Shown: one piece after another, positions 45,770 through 56,236 of the stretch
How the letters are laid out: every line of letters begins with the position of its first letter
Position numbering within the stretch: the first letter of the stretch is position 1
Origin: Lucinisca nassula
Taxonomy: Eukaryota > Mollusca > Bivalvia > Lucinida > Lucinidae
Direction of reading: 5' to 3'
Assembly: GCA_963580285.1 (NCBI GenBank)
Contig: OY757024.1
Span: 118,607,203-118,671,202 of the forward strand
Length of the DNA: 64,000 bases
The notes under the pieces: model-generated
The model's input: only the letters and a program-made list of their open reading frames with translations
What the model was told of the DNA's origin: nothing
Database searches by the model: none
Translations under genes and position numbers: made by a program

Positions 45770-46025
45770 CCAAGCGGACAAATGACGTTCAAGCAACGTC
45801 ATTTCAACGTAATGACGTTTCACGGACGTAGATTCGATGTTACATACACGTTGTGTGCCCAGAGGGAAAGTTTTTGAATCGCAATCTTACATATCCTAGG
45901 AGGCACATGTCGTTAGGACAACGTCAGATCAACGTAATGACGTCGCACCGACGGTGATTTGACGTTGAGTAAACGTCATGACGTTGAGCCGAGAAACGTC
46001 ACAATTACGTCATGTGTCCGCTTGG
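45770..46025. mobile_element. 256-bp MITE rich in TGACGT/ACGTCA
   Basis: The ends are inverted: CCAAGCGGACAAATGACGT at 45770 against 'acgtcatgtgtccgcttgg' at 46007-46025, one mismatch in 19. The interior repeats 'caacgtaatgacgt' and 'aacgtca' about ten times in both orientations. I could not settle a target duplication. The TGACGT core is the CREB/ATF half-palindrome, so the element would scatter such sites (inference). Confidence 0.75.
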
Positions 46026-46129
46026 ATGAACTGTAATGGAACATACTTTTAAGATTCATGCATTCGCTTACCGAGATATAACAAAAACAATTAACATGTC
46101 ACAACAAAAACGTTATATAGCCATTTATA

Positions 46130-46345
46130 GATAATCCCGATGATGTTATCCCCGACGGGGGATTTACACGGCCACATAGACCAAACTCATGTTTTGTGAC
46201 ATGATGCTATCCCCGACGGGGGATACGCATCGCCATATAATCTCGTTTGATGTTATCCCCGACGGGGGATATACACCGGCTCATAGACCAAACTCATGTT
46301 TTGTGACATGATGCTATCCCCGACGGGGGATAAGCATCGTCACTT
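46130..46345. repeat. Dimeric ~110-bp tandem with four ATCCCCGACGGGGGAT palindromes
   Basis: Palindromes lie near 46146, 46208, 46255 and 46317. 'accaaactcatgttttgtgacatgatgctatcc' occurs twice at a 109-bp offset. It lies at the 3' end of the MULE gene and the last open codons run into it. Tandem-repeat ends are known for some Mutator-like and foldback elements, so this may be one end of that transposon; I found no inverted partner on the other side. Confidence 0.8.
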
Positions 46346-49300
46346 TCACTTAAAAGTCTTCTTTTGGGTTTCGGTGTCATCGTTCTGTCGGCCCTCGGAT
46401 GTTTTCTCTGTCCCTTTTTCTTTCCGGCTGAAGCTGGTACTTGCACGGTTCTAGTGCCGTCGGTCGATATGGTGACGTTAGAATTTGATTTCCCTTTGTC
46501 TTTGAGAAAGCGTGTTGTCCGCTTCTCCCTTTGTTCCTCTGTGATATTGGCCCAGCGGTCGATACTAACCGCGTGATGTTGGTGTGTAGACTCTAGTTCT
46601 TTCAACTTGTTCGCTCTCTACAATTTTATGTAAAAGACTGATGAACTTGGGCATATCGGTCCGACGCCATTTAGTGGCTTGTTTAAGAATGTGGTTTGCG
46701 CTCTCTGAATTGTTGTTTGTCCAGTTCATGGCGATTTTATTCAGTCTCGCAGGTTCAATGACGTGCTTTGTCAATAATGGCAATAATTTGCCATCGAAGT
46801 AAGGGCGGAATTTTCTGCCACTGACCTTAGAATCTTTTTCATCGATCATATGTCTAAGAACAGTGAGGCGTGCGTTGTACGTATCACAGTCTTTTGTATC
46901 AGCAAGGCCCTCTTTGTCGAAGATCTTGGAAATGATTTCCTGTCTTTCTTTCAGCGGATACCCAACTTGATCTTCTAAATGCTTGTTTGCATTCTGTTTT
47001 AAGTGACGCGTGCAAAGCACGTGCGTTGCTCCAACAAAACATCTAGATATGGCGGATTTAAAGGCCGCTTCCTCGTCGCTGCCAAGAATTAATTCTCCCA
47101 ATTCATTGTCCGACAAATTGTCGGCAATGTCGTGCATGAATGACGAGTAGGCTTTGGTTGATGAGTTAGTATGTAGAAAAGTAGGACCAAAGCAAAGTGG
47201 GTGATCGTTGGTTTTTTGCCGAATTACAGAGAGATCTTTGTAAACAGTTGGTGTCACATGGAAGTCTCCTAGGTTGTACGTTTTGTCAATGCAAAGAACG
47301 CTGCCCCCCTCTACACAACAGAACCGTTTGATATCTGTTATTTGCTGGTCCGTAAATAGTGTTACAACGGGGCAGTTTATTCCAGTTATGTGTTTCACAC
47401 TCTGGACAAATGGGTGGTCTTTAGTCATTTCTTCCACGCTTATTATCTGATCAGCGAAATTATGAGTATCGGCAGTAGTTTTTCTGTTGCGGTTAATGTT
47501 GTATTTCAAGTTGTCGAGCTGTTTCTCATTTCTCTGTTTCTGAAAATCATCCTGTGTTTCTTCATTCATGTTTCTTTCAACAGTTTTGACTGTATTGTGT
47601 TTCAGCTGTGTTTTCAAATCTGCGATAACGGAATCTTTTGTTCTGATGAAGACGTTGTTATTTTGTTTCTTCTTGGCATTTCTGTGCTGTAGCCTAGCAG
47701 GGAAAGTTCCTATGTATTCTACCACTGCTACATTCGAAGGAATGGCAGGCATATCTTCTGGTACCTTTTCTAGCCAGGTTAATCTTCGCTTAAACTGCTT
47801 GCTTTCCGGGTCTGTGGCAACTAGTGTCTGATATAACCTATGGACTTCCAGTAGTTCATGTTCACTAGGTTGTGGTTCCAGGGGTATATATACTCTTTTT
47901 TTCTGGACTTGTTTTTCCAAGCAATATACCTTTTCTTGGTTTTGTTTCTGCATCACTATTGTTTTCAGTCGACCGTCTCTGTGCAGAAAGTATGTTATAG
48001 GCGTTCTGGCATTTTTCCATGCGCCACAGTCATCCCAAAATATTGACTTCGTTCCGTTCCCTCGCCTCTCTATGTTGTTACTATTGTCAATAATAAAATA
48101 CATTCCGTCTTTCCTTCCTATCGGTATTTCATGTAGCGTGGTATAAGGGCCTTCTAGTAGTTTGATTGTTTCGTTTATCTCCATGTATTTATTTCCGAGT
48201 GGGCCTGGGTGAAAAGTGTCCTCTGCTTCTTCGTCTGAAGTCTTATTGTCTTCATTATCTTCATTTTCACACAACAGTTCCCATTCTGCTGATAAGTCCA
48301 TTTTCTTAATGTTGCTGTCCGTTTCATCATCAGCATCCAGGCCAGGTTCATTATCAGCATCAAGATCAGGTTCATTATCAGCATCAACATCAGGTTCATA
48401 TACAATTATCTCTACAGCTTCGACTTCCTGTTTGTTGGCCGCGGTTGTTAATGCATCATCTGATTCCTCTAAAATTGTAGACAGATCTCCGATGTTTTTG
48501 CTTTGTTCATATTCTAAAACCCTTTCCTCGGGAAGTATTGTGTCGCAGACGTGTTTATCTTGTTTTGTGTCGTCAGCAGCAGCACTTGAGGTAATATCTT
48601 GCGTCTTAGTAGTTTTAATTTTATTTGAAGATTTCTTGGTTGATGTTTTTGTCTTCTTTTTTTGGCCACCTCTCGCCCCTATATTAGTTTTCGTCGCTTT
48701 AGTCTCGGATTTCGTCACCAGTTCTTCCTTTATGTCCCGACATTCTTCGTTTTCATTTAAGATATTAAACCTGTTTGGAGAGTGGACAGATGAAGGCATC
48801 TCTGTCGAATCCGCAGAAGGTTGTATAGGCATGTCACTACAAGTAGCTTCATTTCGAAGTTCCTCTTTCATAGGTACATCAACCAAGGGTACGAAATGGT
48901 TAGGTACCCACAATGACCCGGGTCTAGGTCGAATGCTGAAGGAATTTTTAAGTGGTGCGACAGTATTTGTCCACATAATGGTTAGGACCCCTTTTTCTGG
49001 GTCCGAGAATGGTGGCTTAAACACATAGTTTAGTGACCTGAATGGTGCGGATCTGGTACCGCTAATAGCCGGATAAACAGATTTCAGTGGGATGTTAAGC
49101 ATGTTTGATAATGCAATAACCATCCACACAGAGGACCACATCCCCGGCTGGGCGCAGTTAAGGCAATCTGTGTCATATCAGGAGATAGTTTTTCTAATTT
49201 GCTATATGCTCTATGGCTCATTATTTTCGATCTGTTTGTCACCATTTCTACACAACATCTGTATCTTAATTCAAAATTTTTGGATTCGTCGCCGACTAAC

Positions 49301-49518
49301 AAAACCGAAACTGAATTGAACAAACAGTCACCATCCCCTGTACTGAATAGGGCTGTCTTTGTTGTACAACCATAATTTGAAATAATGTAGTTCGAGACCG
49401 GATCTTGCTTGTAGTTGCTGAAATCACTGTGAAGTGTAGTATCAACTGGCGTATCTCTCAAGAACAGTTTCTCTCTTTCGGCTGCTGTCTTAAGCCCCTT
49501 CAGTCCACCTGTCGCAGC
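46294..49518 (-). CDS. PHD-OTU-MULE gene, exon 3 (OTU and transposase)
   Basis: Acceptor 'tctcttttatag' ends at 49519. The frame starts AATGGLKGLKTAAEREKLFL and runs through the OTU catalytic Asp and Cys. At about 49175 one base is missing (the frame moves from '..KLEKLSPD' to 'DTDCLNCAQPGMWSS'). The long second segment (49141-46565, 858 codons) holds the OTU His at residue 82, an acidic linker at about 250-310 and the transposase core (Asp619, Asp689, Glu813). After residue about 846 a one-base surplus near 46600 shifts into a basic tail (KELESTHQHHAVSIDRW...PKPKRRLL) that ends in the palindromic repeat. Confidence 0.85.
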
Positions 49519-51953
49519 CTATAAAAGAGAATAACTGCCCTAATTGGATTGAGATAGTGTTGATGGTGACGCAAAACCCTGACATAAACATCCGAATCCC
49601 GAATCCCCCCACCCCTAAGAAAAAACGTTGACAGGATCATCGCATGCGTGATCTCGCATATGAATTAAATAATCTTGACTACTAAGTGCTTTAGCTTTTC
49701 GGTGTTGGTGTCCCACATGACTATCACGGGCCTACATAATCTGCAGTCGCTCTTAGTCATTAGGTCTCTCACCGACGTAGGTTCGTGCCTCGCTCGGGCC
49801 ACGTGTGAGACGCCAAGTTCTGCAACGGAAGGTCAGGTGGTTTTTCTCTGGGTACTCCGGTTTTCGCCCACCTCTGATTAACGATCGGCTCGATATGAGT
49901 GAAATAATCTTGAAAGGGCCGTAAAACCCAAACCAAAAAAAAAAAAAATCTGCAGTCGCATCTGAGTCTTCGCTGTTCTTATTTTATCACGTTGACAGGA
50001 TCATCGCATGCGTTATCTCGCAAATTAATTGAATAATCTTGACTACTAAGTGCTGTAGCTTTTCGGTGTTAGTGTCCCACGTGACTATCACGGGCCTACA
50101 TAAAATATTGATTTCAGTTACAGATTGGAGAGATTTTTAAATAGTTTTACCTGTGACAGTCTTCCGATCCCCATCATAAAATCAAGCTGCCCCGCGTCAT
50201 CACAGCGACACTGAATACAGATGTATCCCACAGGCCTTGGCGTCGGAACGGTCAATGTTTTGACATTCATAGTGAAACCATCTGTCGCATGTCTGGACAT
50301 GAAAAGCAAAATATTTTTTTTTTTTTAAGGTTTACATAAAAAGCTTATCTAACCTATATAATTGGACAGTTTGGGTGATATGAGGTTTAACGTCCCCGTC
50401 AACACAGTATAGGTTATTTTTGGAGACGCTGCTTGATACAGATCAGACGCATATTTGTTTGATTTCAGGTTTTAGGCAGCGTATGGTTTCTTTCCGGTAT
50501 GCATTCTCCTCTAAGCGGTTTTCTAGTACTAGTGTGCGGACGGTTTAATGTGTGTGTGTGTGTGTGAATTCGGGTTTAACGTCGCTTTCAACAATTTTTC
50601 AGTCATATCACGACGGTGTCTGGTTGCGACAGGGAGCTCAATGCTGTCGCGTGCCGGGATCGTACCCGTGACCTCCCGTTCCCGCGGACGGTTTAAGCTC
50701 TGCGTGGAAACATCATGCAGCCTATCTATTTCTTCAAGCCCCGATGATACAGATCAGACGCATATTTGTTTGATTTTAGGTTGCTTCCAATTTTGTGGGA
50801 TTATTACCCGGCATTGAGATGAAAGGACATCTCAAGCCCTGCCGCTCAATGAAACAAGTATGGTTTATAAGCATGGGCGGTCCGACTCGCAGGCAGGCTT
50901 AGATCCTCTAAGCGGTTTACCAGTACTCGTGTGAAGCCCATCTATTTCTTCAAGCCCCGGTGGGCGTGTGCCGTCTAAAGCTGTGGACATTAATGACTAT
51001 CTTACTTTAACCGCCGACTATGCAATATATTTCTAATTTTTATTAGGCACGCGTATGGTTTCTTTCCGGTATACATCTTTCTATAGGGTTTTTTACCTGT
51101 AATAATGGATTATTGCATACGGCACGTGCCATCAAAGTTGTATTAATAAGGATGTTGACATTAATCGCCGTCTATGCAATATAATTCTAATTTAATATAA
51201 GAAATCATTTTGAAAAATTGTTATTTTTTTCTGCTCCAAATCTTATTTCTGCACAAAATATCGAGTACACACCATCTACACTTTTCCTAAGCACGCGTAT
51301 GATTTCTTTTCGGTATGCATTCGTCTATAAGTTTTTTTTACCTGTAATATTACGGCAAAAATATAGATTTCGGATACTCGTTAGAACTGCCTCATTTAGG
51401 CGGTTCTAACGAGTGCACACCATCTATACTATTTCCTAGACACGCGTATGGTTTCTTTCCGGTATGCATTCTTCTGTAAGTTTTTTTACCTGTAATATTT
51501 CGGCAAAAATATAAATTTCGGATACTCGTTAGAACTGCCTCATTTAGGCGGTTCTAACGAGTACCCACCATCTATACTTTTTCCTAGACACGCGTATGGT
51601 TTCTATCCAGTATGCATTCTTCTATAAGTTTTTTTACCTGTAATATTACGGCAAAAATATAGATTTCGGATACTCGTTAGAACTGCCTCATTTAGGCGGT
51701 TCTAACGAGTACCCACCATCTATACTTTTTCAAAGACACGCGTATGGTTTCTTTCCGGTATGCATTCTTTTATAAGTTTTTTTCCTGTAATCATACGACA
51801 CGTTGACATTAATGAGAATGGATTTACATGTCAAACATTGAGGCGGTTCTAACGAATACCCCAAAAAAGATTGTAGGTAATCTCTAGCACTAACTCGCCG
51901 AGAAGAAACTTGGCAAAAATCAATTTTTTTTCATGGTGTGTGTGTGTGTGTGT

Positions 51954-51997
<44 letters not shown>

Positions 51998-52066
51998 AAC
52001 CTCACAAAATATACAATCCGTAACACATTTATCAGAACAAACTGAACATAAGTCTGTTTTCGCCAT
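46294..52066 (-). CDS. PHD finger - OTU protease - MULE transposase gene (three exons, frameshifted)
   Basis: A Mutator-superfamily transposase gene that I assemble from splice signals. Exon 1 (52066-52001) and exon 2 (50292-50151) make one PHD finger; exon 3 (49518-46294) encodes an OTU-type cysteine protease and the DDE transposase. All joins are phase 0 with GT-AG ends. OTU: Asp43 and Cys46 in STGDGDCLFNS, His in WVPNHFVPLVD. MULE: Asp in VLCIDKTYNL, Asp in ILGSDEEAAF, Glu in NNNSESANH, plus CTRH between the second and third. An acidic linker with DADNEPDL repeats and two Lys-rich patches separates them. Four-domain order PHD-OTU-MULE resembles Rehavkus-type Mutator elements as I recall them. 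Frameshifts in exon 2 (near 50227), the OTU domain (near 49175) and the C-terminus (near 46600) would inactivate this copy unless they are assembly errors. Confidence 0.85.
49625..50105. repeat. ~117-bp direct duplication split by a SINE
   Basis: 49625-49742 ('cgttgacaggatcatcgcatgcg...cacgggcctacata') is repeated at 49989-50105 with few changes. It lies wholly within intron 2. The SINE at 49751-49947 inserted just after the first copy. Confidence 0.85.
49739..49959 (+). mobile_element. SINE with 12-bp target duplication and A14 tail
   Basis: A 197-bp insert (49751-49947) flanked by ATCTGCAGTCGC (49739-49750, 49948-49959). The head has 'gtaggttcgtgcctcgctcg', a possible pol III B box, and the tail is poly(A). 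It lies in intron 2 of the MULE gene in the opposite orientation. An older relative is at 36808. Confidence 0.85.
50151..50292 (-). CDS. PHD-OTU-MULE gene, exon 2
   Basis: Acceptor 'tttcatgtccag' ends at 50293; donor CAG|GTAAAA starts at 50150. It opens TCDRWFHYECQNID, supplying Cys, the zinc His and Cys, and ends with YICIQC, the last Cys pair. The two parts are in different frames: the exon is 142 bases, and 141 would keep phase 0 at both ends. The extra base falls in a G3 run near 50227-50229 (minus strand). Confidence 0.75.
50345..50985 (-). mobile_element. Nested SINE cluster in intron 1
   Basis: Minus-orientation parts of the 30036/34163 SINE family: 3' end 'gtttaacgtccccgtcaaca' at 50387, body 'cttccaattttgtgggatta' at 50784, head 'agcggtttaccagtactcg' at 50911. 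A different SINE lies inside at about 50570-50690 with 'gtttaacgtcgctttcaac' and, on the minus strand, 'gggaggtcacgggtacgatcccgg', which resembles a tRNA-type B box. A (GT)n run (50547-50566) marks its tail. A 'gatacagatcagacgcatatttgtttgat' block occurs twice (50434, 50747). Confidence 0.7.
51040..51835. repeat. 148-bp tandem repeat with 15-bp-arm hairpins, in intron 1
   Basis: The word 'cacgcgtatg' starts at 51048, 51292, 51441, 51589 and 51737; the last four are spaced 149, 148 and 148. Each full unit has 'ctcgttagaactgcc', a 7-base loop, and 'ggcggttctaacgag' (51377-51413, 51525-51561, 51673-51709), one G-T mismatch in 15. 'ggtttctttccggtatgcat' also recurs at 50485. The units are almost identical, so amplification is recent. 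Confidence 0.9.
51938..51995. repeat. (TG)n(AG)n microsatellite
   Basis: A 'gtgtgtgtgtg' run followed by about 20 AG dinucleotides, ending next to the exon 1 donor. On the minus strand it puts a long CT run just inside intron 1. Confidence 0.9.
52001..52066 (-). CDS. PHD-OTU-MULE gene, exon 1
   Basis: ATG at 52066, 22 codons, with CSVC, then C, C and FCE. It gives the first Cys pair of the PHD finger and the first Cys of the second pair. A donor (GAG|GTTAGT) follows at 52000. Too short for standard ORF calls, but it completes the zinc ligands of exon 2 exactly. Confidence 0.75.
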
Positions 52067-52204
52067 TGTGAAATGAACGAATGTAAGGGTTTAGTGGAAA
52101 ACATGCTTTTAAACGCAGTTTCACTTTTAATTAAAATTGCTCATTTATCTTTTGAAGACAAAGGGGAGCGGTATATACCTTTAATTTTTGTTTCTTTGAA
52201 GGTC

Positions 52205-52395
52205 ACTCCGATTCAATTATAAAGAACTTAACAACATCATTAATCCAATTAAGTAATGATGTCCATCGGATTATAATCTACCTGTACGCAGTTTGTCAAT
52301 CTGATTCAATTATAAAGAAGTTAACTACATCGTTAATCTAATTAAGTAATGCTGTCCATCGGATTATAATCTACCTGTACGCAGTTTGTCCACGG
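52205..52395 (+). repeat. 94-bp tandem duplication
   Basis: 'gattcaattataaagaa.tt' to 'ctacctgtacgcagtttgtc' occurs twice in tandem (52209 and 52303). It lies 140-330 bp upstream of the MULE ATG and could affect its promoter (inference). Confidence 0.85.
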
Positions 52396-52447
52396 AGGTA
52401 TTTATTTTGATCTGCAATCACAAGGCCGACGGAGACAGGGAGACGTC

Positions 52448-52450
<3 letters not shown>

Positions 52451-52520
<70 letters not shown>
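52451..52520 (+). repeat. (GA)n microsatellite
   Basis: About 35 GA dinucleotides with one interruption, 385 bp upstream of the MULE start codon. Confidence 0.95.
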
Positions 52521-52549
52521 CGAAAGAATGAAGAGACCGATATTCTTTC

Positions 52550-52930
52550 AACTTAAAAATATAGATTGTGTGTGCTCATAAGAACCGTATCATCGAGTAC
52601 CCACAATCTATATTTTATAGCAGAAACAAGAAAAATAAGGTATATCCCCGTAAACATCGGGTTTACAGTATATAAAAGTGAGTTTCACAATTATATAGGC
52701 GTGTTTTCGTGATGATTTATTTATTTTTTTTTTTTACTATTTAATATCTCATTAGGTCGTGGGTGCTCGTTAGAACCATCGCCCCCGCCCTTCGGGGCTT
52801 AAAAATATTTTGGCTGCATGATGTCTTGGAGCAGAAATAAGAAAAATATTTAATATCCCCGTAAACCCAGTTTTCTCTCTATAAAGTGGGATTTACGATA
52901 ACACGTCCGTGCGACATTTTTATATCTTCG
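52550..52930. repeat. Two diverged ~190-bp repeats related to the intron hairpin units
   Basis: 'gctcataagaaccgtatc' (52572) and 'gctcgttagaaccatcg' (52768) recall the hairpin arm at 51377. Each is followed by 'agcagaaa.aagaaaaat' and 'atatccccgtaaac'. These look like older members of the same repeat on the other side of exon 1. Confidence 0.55.
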
Positions 52931-52963
52931 ATATGGCTATGCGTGATATTTATTTTCTTATTA

Positions 52964-53050
52964 GGGCCCCGCACTGAAAGTGTGGGTGCCCTATAGTAAT
53001 CACTCTGTCCGTCCGTCTGTCTGTCTGTCTGTCCGTCCGTCCACAAATTT
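52964..53050 (+). repeat. (GTCC/GTCT)n microsatellite block
   Basis: 'ctgtccgtccgtctgtctg' within a 'gggccccgcactgaaagtgtgggtgccc' context. The first part is itself a hairpin (gcact/agtgc, gggcc/ggccc). Confidence 0.7.
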
Positions 53051-53149
53051 TCCTACTCCTCTGATAGCGCTGCCGAGGCCCTAGTCAGTTTCACTGACAG
53101 CTCTAGTTTCTACTGCAATCATAGGTCGTGAATACCCCCTAAACCCCAT

Positions 53150-53223
53150 TTTTTGGTTTCATTTCGGCAGCATGCCATGGGATGTCATTATATCTCAATG
53201 TCGGGCACAAGTCCCACAAAATT
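53150..53223 (+). mobile_element. SINE fragment cut at its 3' side by telomeric repeat
   Basis: 'ttcggcagcatgccatggg', 'tatctcaatgtcgggcac' and 'gtcccacaaaatt' are the middle of the 34163 SINE. The family continues 'ggaagcaac', but here (AGGGTT)n begins right after 'aaaatt'. Confidence 0.8.
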
Positions 53224-53360
53224 AGGGTTAGGGTTAGGGTTAGGGTTAGGGGTTAGGGTTAGGGTTAGGGTTAGGGTTTAAGGTTAGGGTTAGGGTTAGG
53301 GTTAGGGGTTAGGGTTAGGGTTAGGGTTAGGGTTAGGGTTAGGAGGGTTTAGGGTTAGGG

Positions 53361-53401
<41 letters not shown>

Positions 53402-53563
53402 GGTTAGGGTTAGGGTTAGGGTTAGGGTTAGGGTTAGGGGTTAGGGTTAGGGTTAGGGTTAGGGTTGGGGTTAGGGTTAGGGTTAGGGTTAGGGTTAGGG
53501 TTAGGAGGGTTAGGGTTAGGGTTAGGGTTAGGGTAGGGGTTAGGGTTAGGGTTAGGGTTAGGG

Positions 53564-53635
<72 letters not shown>

Positions 53636-53715
53636 GGTTAGGGTTAGGGTTAAGGTTAGGGTTAGGGTTAGGGTTAGGGTTAGGGTTAGGGTTAGAGTTA
53701 GAGTTAGGGTTAGGG
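53222..53715 (+). repeat. Telomeric (TTAGGG)n tract, ~490 bp
   Basis: Near-continuous TTAGGG with scattered variants (TTTAGGG, GGGGTT, AGGAGGG). The G-rich strand reads toward the right, so the chromosome end lies right of this point. Confidence 0.97.
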
Positions 53716-56236
53716 TATAGGCGATTTGGCATTAGCGTTAGCGTTCTAACCCTAGCGGATGTATATTTTGCTTAGGGTTGGTGTGTACTTAGGTTAGGGT
53801 TGCCTTTTTACCAACCCTGGCGTAGGATATTGTTACTATTTTTAGTAAATTTTACCGAACTTCTTTTTTCAAGGGAGAGTATTCAACAAGGGAAATAACA
53901 AAGTTTGGAATAAGTTTGAAATTTCCATGACATAGCCTACTTTGGAATTGTGTAGCTCGGCAACGCCTCGGCGTACAGACAAAAAATTTATATGTACGTG
54001 TAGATTGGAATGGGGACTACATGCTCATGTATACAGACTACGCCTGAGGTACCCCTTCTCCAGGTTGTAAGACTTCAAAGTTAGCACAATGGCTGTTTCC
54101 GACTCGACATGAAAATTTGCTAAGTTATTTTTCCAATTTACAATAATTTGGAACTATGTAGTTCGGCAACGCCTCGGCGTAGAGAAAAAAGGTTTACATG
54201 TACGTGTAGATCGGAATATGGACTACGAGCTCATGTATACAGACTACGCCTGAGATACCCCTTCTCAAGGTTGTAAGAGTTCAAAGTAAGCATAATGGCT
54301 GTTTCCAGGATTTTTTTCAATTTATTGGCTTTGCTCAATATTCAATGATTCATAGATCGAGAATGCCTCGGCGGACGGAAGAAATGTTAACATGTATGTG
54401 TAGATCAGAATCAGGAGAACAAATTCATTCATGCAGACTACCACTCACGTGGCCCTTCTTCTGGTTGTAATAGTTCAAAGTCAGCATACCATGTATTTAG
54501 TTACAGACTTATATCACTTATTATAATTCAGACTTAGCCGGTGTACCAAGCCATTATCTGATACCATGTATTTAGTCGCAGACTTATATCGCCTTATTAT
54601 TCTTCAGACTTAGCCGCTGTACCAAGCCGGTATCTGATACCATGTATTTAGCCGCAGACTTATATCACCTAATTATTCTTCAGACTAAACGGATGTACCA
54701 AGACAGTATCTAATGCCATGTATTTAGTCGCAGACTTATATCACCTTATTATTCCTCAGACTTAGTCGCTGTACCAAGAAGGTATCTGATACCATGTATT
54801 TAGTAGCAGACTGATATCACTGAATTATTATTCAGACTTAGCCGCTGTACCAAGCCAGTATCTGATACCATGTATTTAGTCGCAGACTTATATCACCTTC
54901 TTATTCTTCAGAAATAGCCGCTGTACCAAGCCGGTTTCTGATACCATGTATTTAGTCGCAGACTTATATCACCTTATTATTCTTCAGACTTAGCCGGTGT
55001 ACCAAGCCGATATCTGATACCATGTATTTAGTCGCAGACTTATATCACCTTCTTATTCTTCAGACTTAGCCGGTGTACCAAGCTGGTATCTGATACCATG
55101 TATTTAGTCGCAGACTTATATCAGCTTATTATTCTTCAGACTTAGCAGCTGTACCAAGCCGGTATCTGATACCATGTATTGAGTCACAGACTTATATCGC
55201 CTTCTTATTCTTCAGACTTAGCCGCTGTACCAAGCCGGTATCTGATACCATGTATTTAGCCACAGACTTATAACGCCTAATTATTGTTCAGACTTAGCCG
55301 CTGTACCAAGCCGGTATCTGATACCATGTAGGTAGACGCAGACTTATATCACCTTGTTATTCATCAGACTTAGCCGGTGTACCAAGCCGGTATCTGATAC
55401 CATGTATTTAGTCACAGACTTATATCACTTTATTATTCTTCAGACTTAGCCGGTGTACCAAGCTAGTATCTGATACCATGTATTTAGTCGCAGACTTATA
55501 TCACCTTCTTATTCTTCAGACTTAGCCGCTCTACCATGCCGGCATCTGATACTATGTATTTAACCGAAGACTTATATACCTTATTATTCTTCAGACTTAG
55601 CCGGTGTACCAAGCCAGTATCTGATACCATGTGTTAAGTCACAGACTTATACCACCTTCTTATTCTTCACACTTAGCTGCTGTACCAAGCCAGTATCTGA
55701 TACCATCTATTTAGTCCCAGACTAATATCACCTTATTTTTCTTCATACTTAGCCGGTGTATCAAGCTGATACTTGATACCATGTATTTAGTCGCAGACTT
55801 ATATCACCTTATTATTCTTCTGACTTAGACGGTGTAGGTTAGGGTTAGGGTTAGGGTTAGGATTAGGGTTGGGGTTAGGGTTAGGGTTGGGTTAGGTATA
55901 GGTTATTTGCTTACTTGCGGTTGCGGAATGATGCGGATTGCTTGAATATTATTGGAAAGGTATTAGTTGTTTAGAGTTAGGGTTAGGGTTAAGGGTTAGG
56001 GTTAGGGTTGGGGTTAAGGTTAAGGGTTAGGGTTAGGGTTGGGGTTGGGGTTGGGTTAGGGTATAGGTGATTTGCTTACTTGCGGTTGCGGAATGATGCA
56101 GATTGCTTGAATATTATTGGTTAGGTATTAGGTGTTCAGGGTTAGGGTTAGGGTTAGGGTTGGGTTAGGGTTAGGGTTGGGTTAGGGTTAGGGTTAAAGT
56201 TAAGGGTTAGGGTTAGGGTTAGGGTTAGGGTTAGGG
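53716..56236 (+). repeat. Subtelomeric unit 1 (2521 bp)
   Basis: Order in the unit: a 'tataggcgatttggc' head with 'gcgttagcgttctaaccc'; three ~200-bp repeats marked by 'ggcaacgcctcggcgta' (53951, 54161) and 'gagaatgcctcggcgga' (54360); eighteen 76-bp repeats (54488-55835); then telomere-like tracts with two copies of 'tttgcttacttgcggttgcg' (55908, 56070). It ends in TTAGGG repeats. No ORF of note. Confidence 0.95.
54488..55838 (+). repeat. 76-bp tandem repeats inside subtelomeric unit (about 18 copies)
   Basis: Monomer landmarks: 'accatgtatttagtcgcag', 'cttatatcaccttattattc', 'cttagccggtgtaccaagcc'. GGTATC-T-GATACC forms a short palindrome in each. The same array recurs in the units at 56237, 57753 and 60529. 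Confidence 0.95.
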
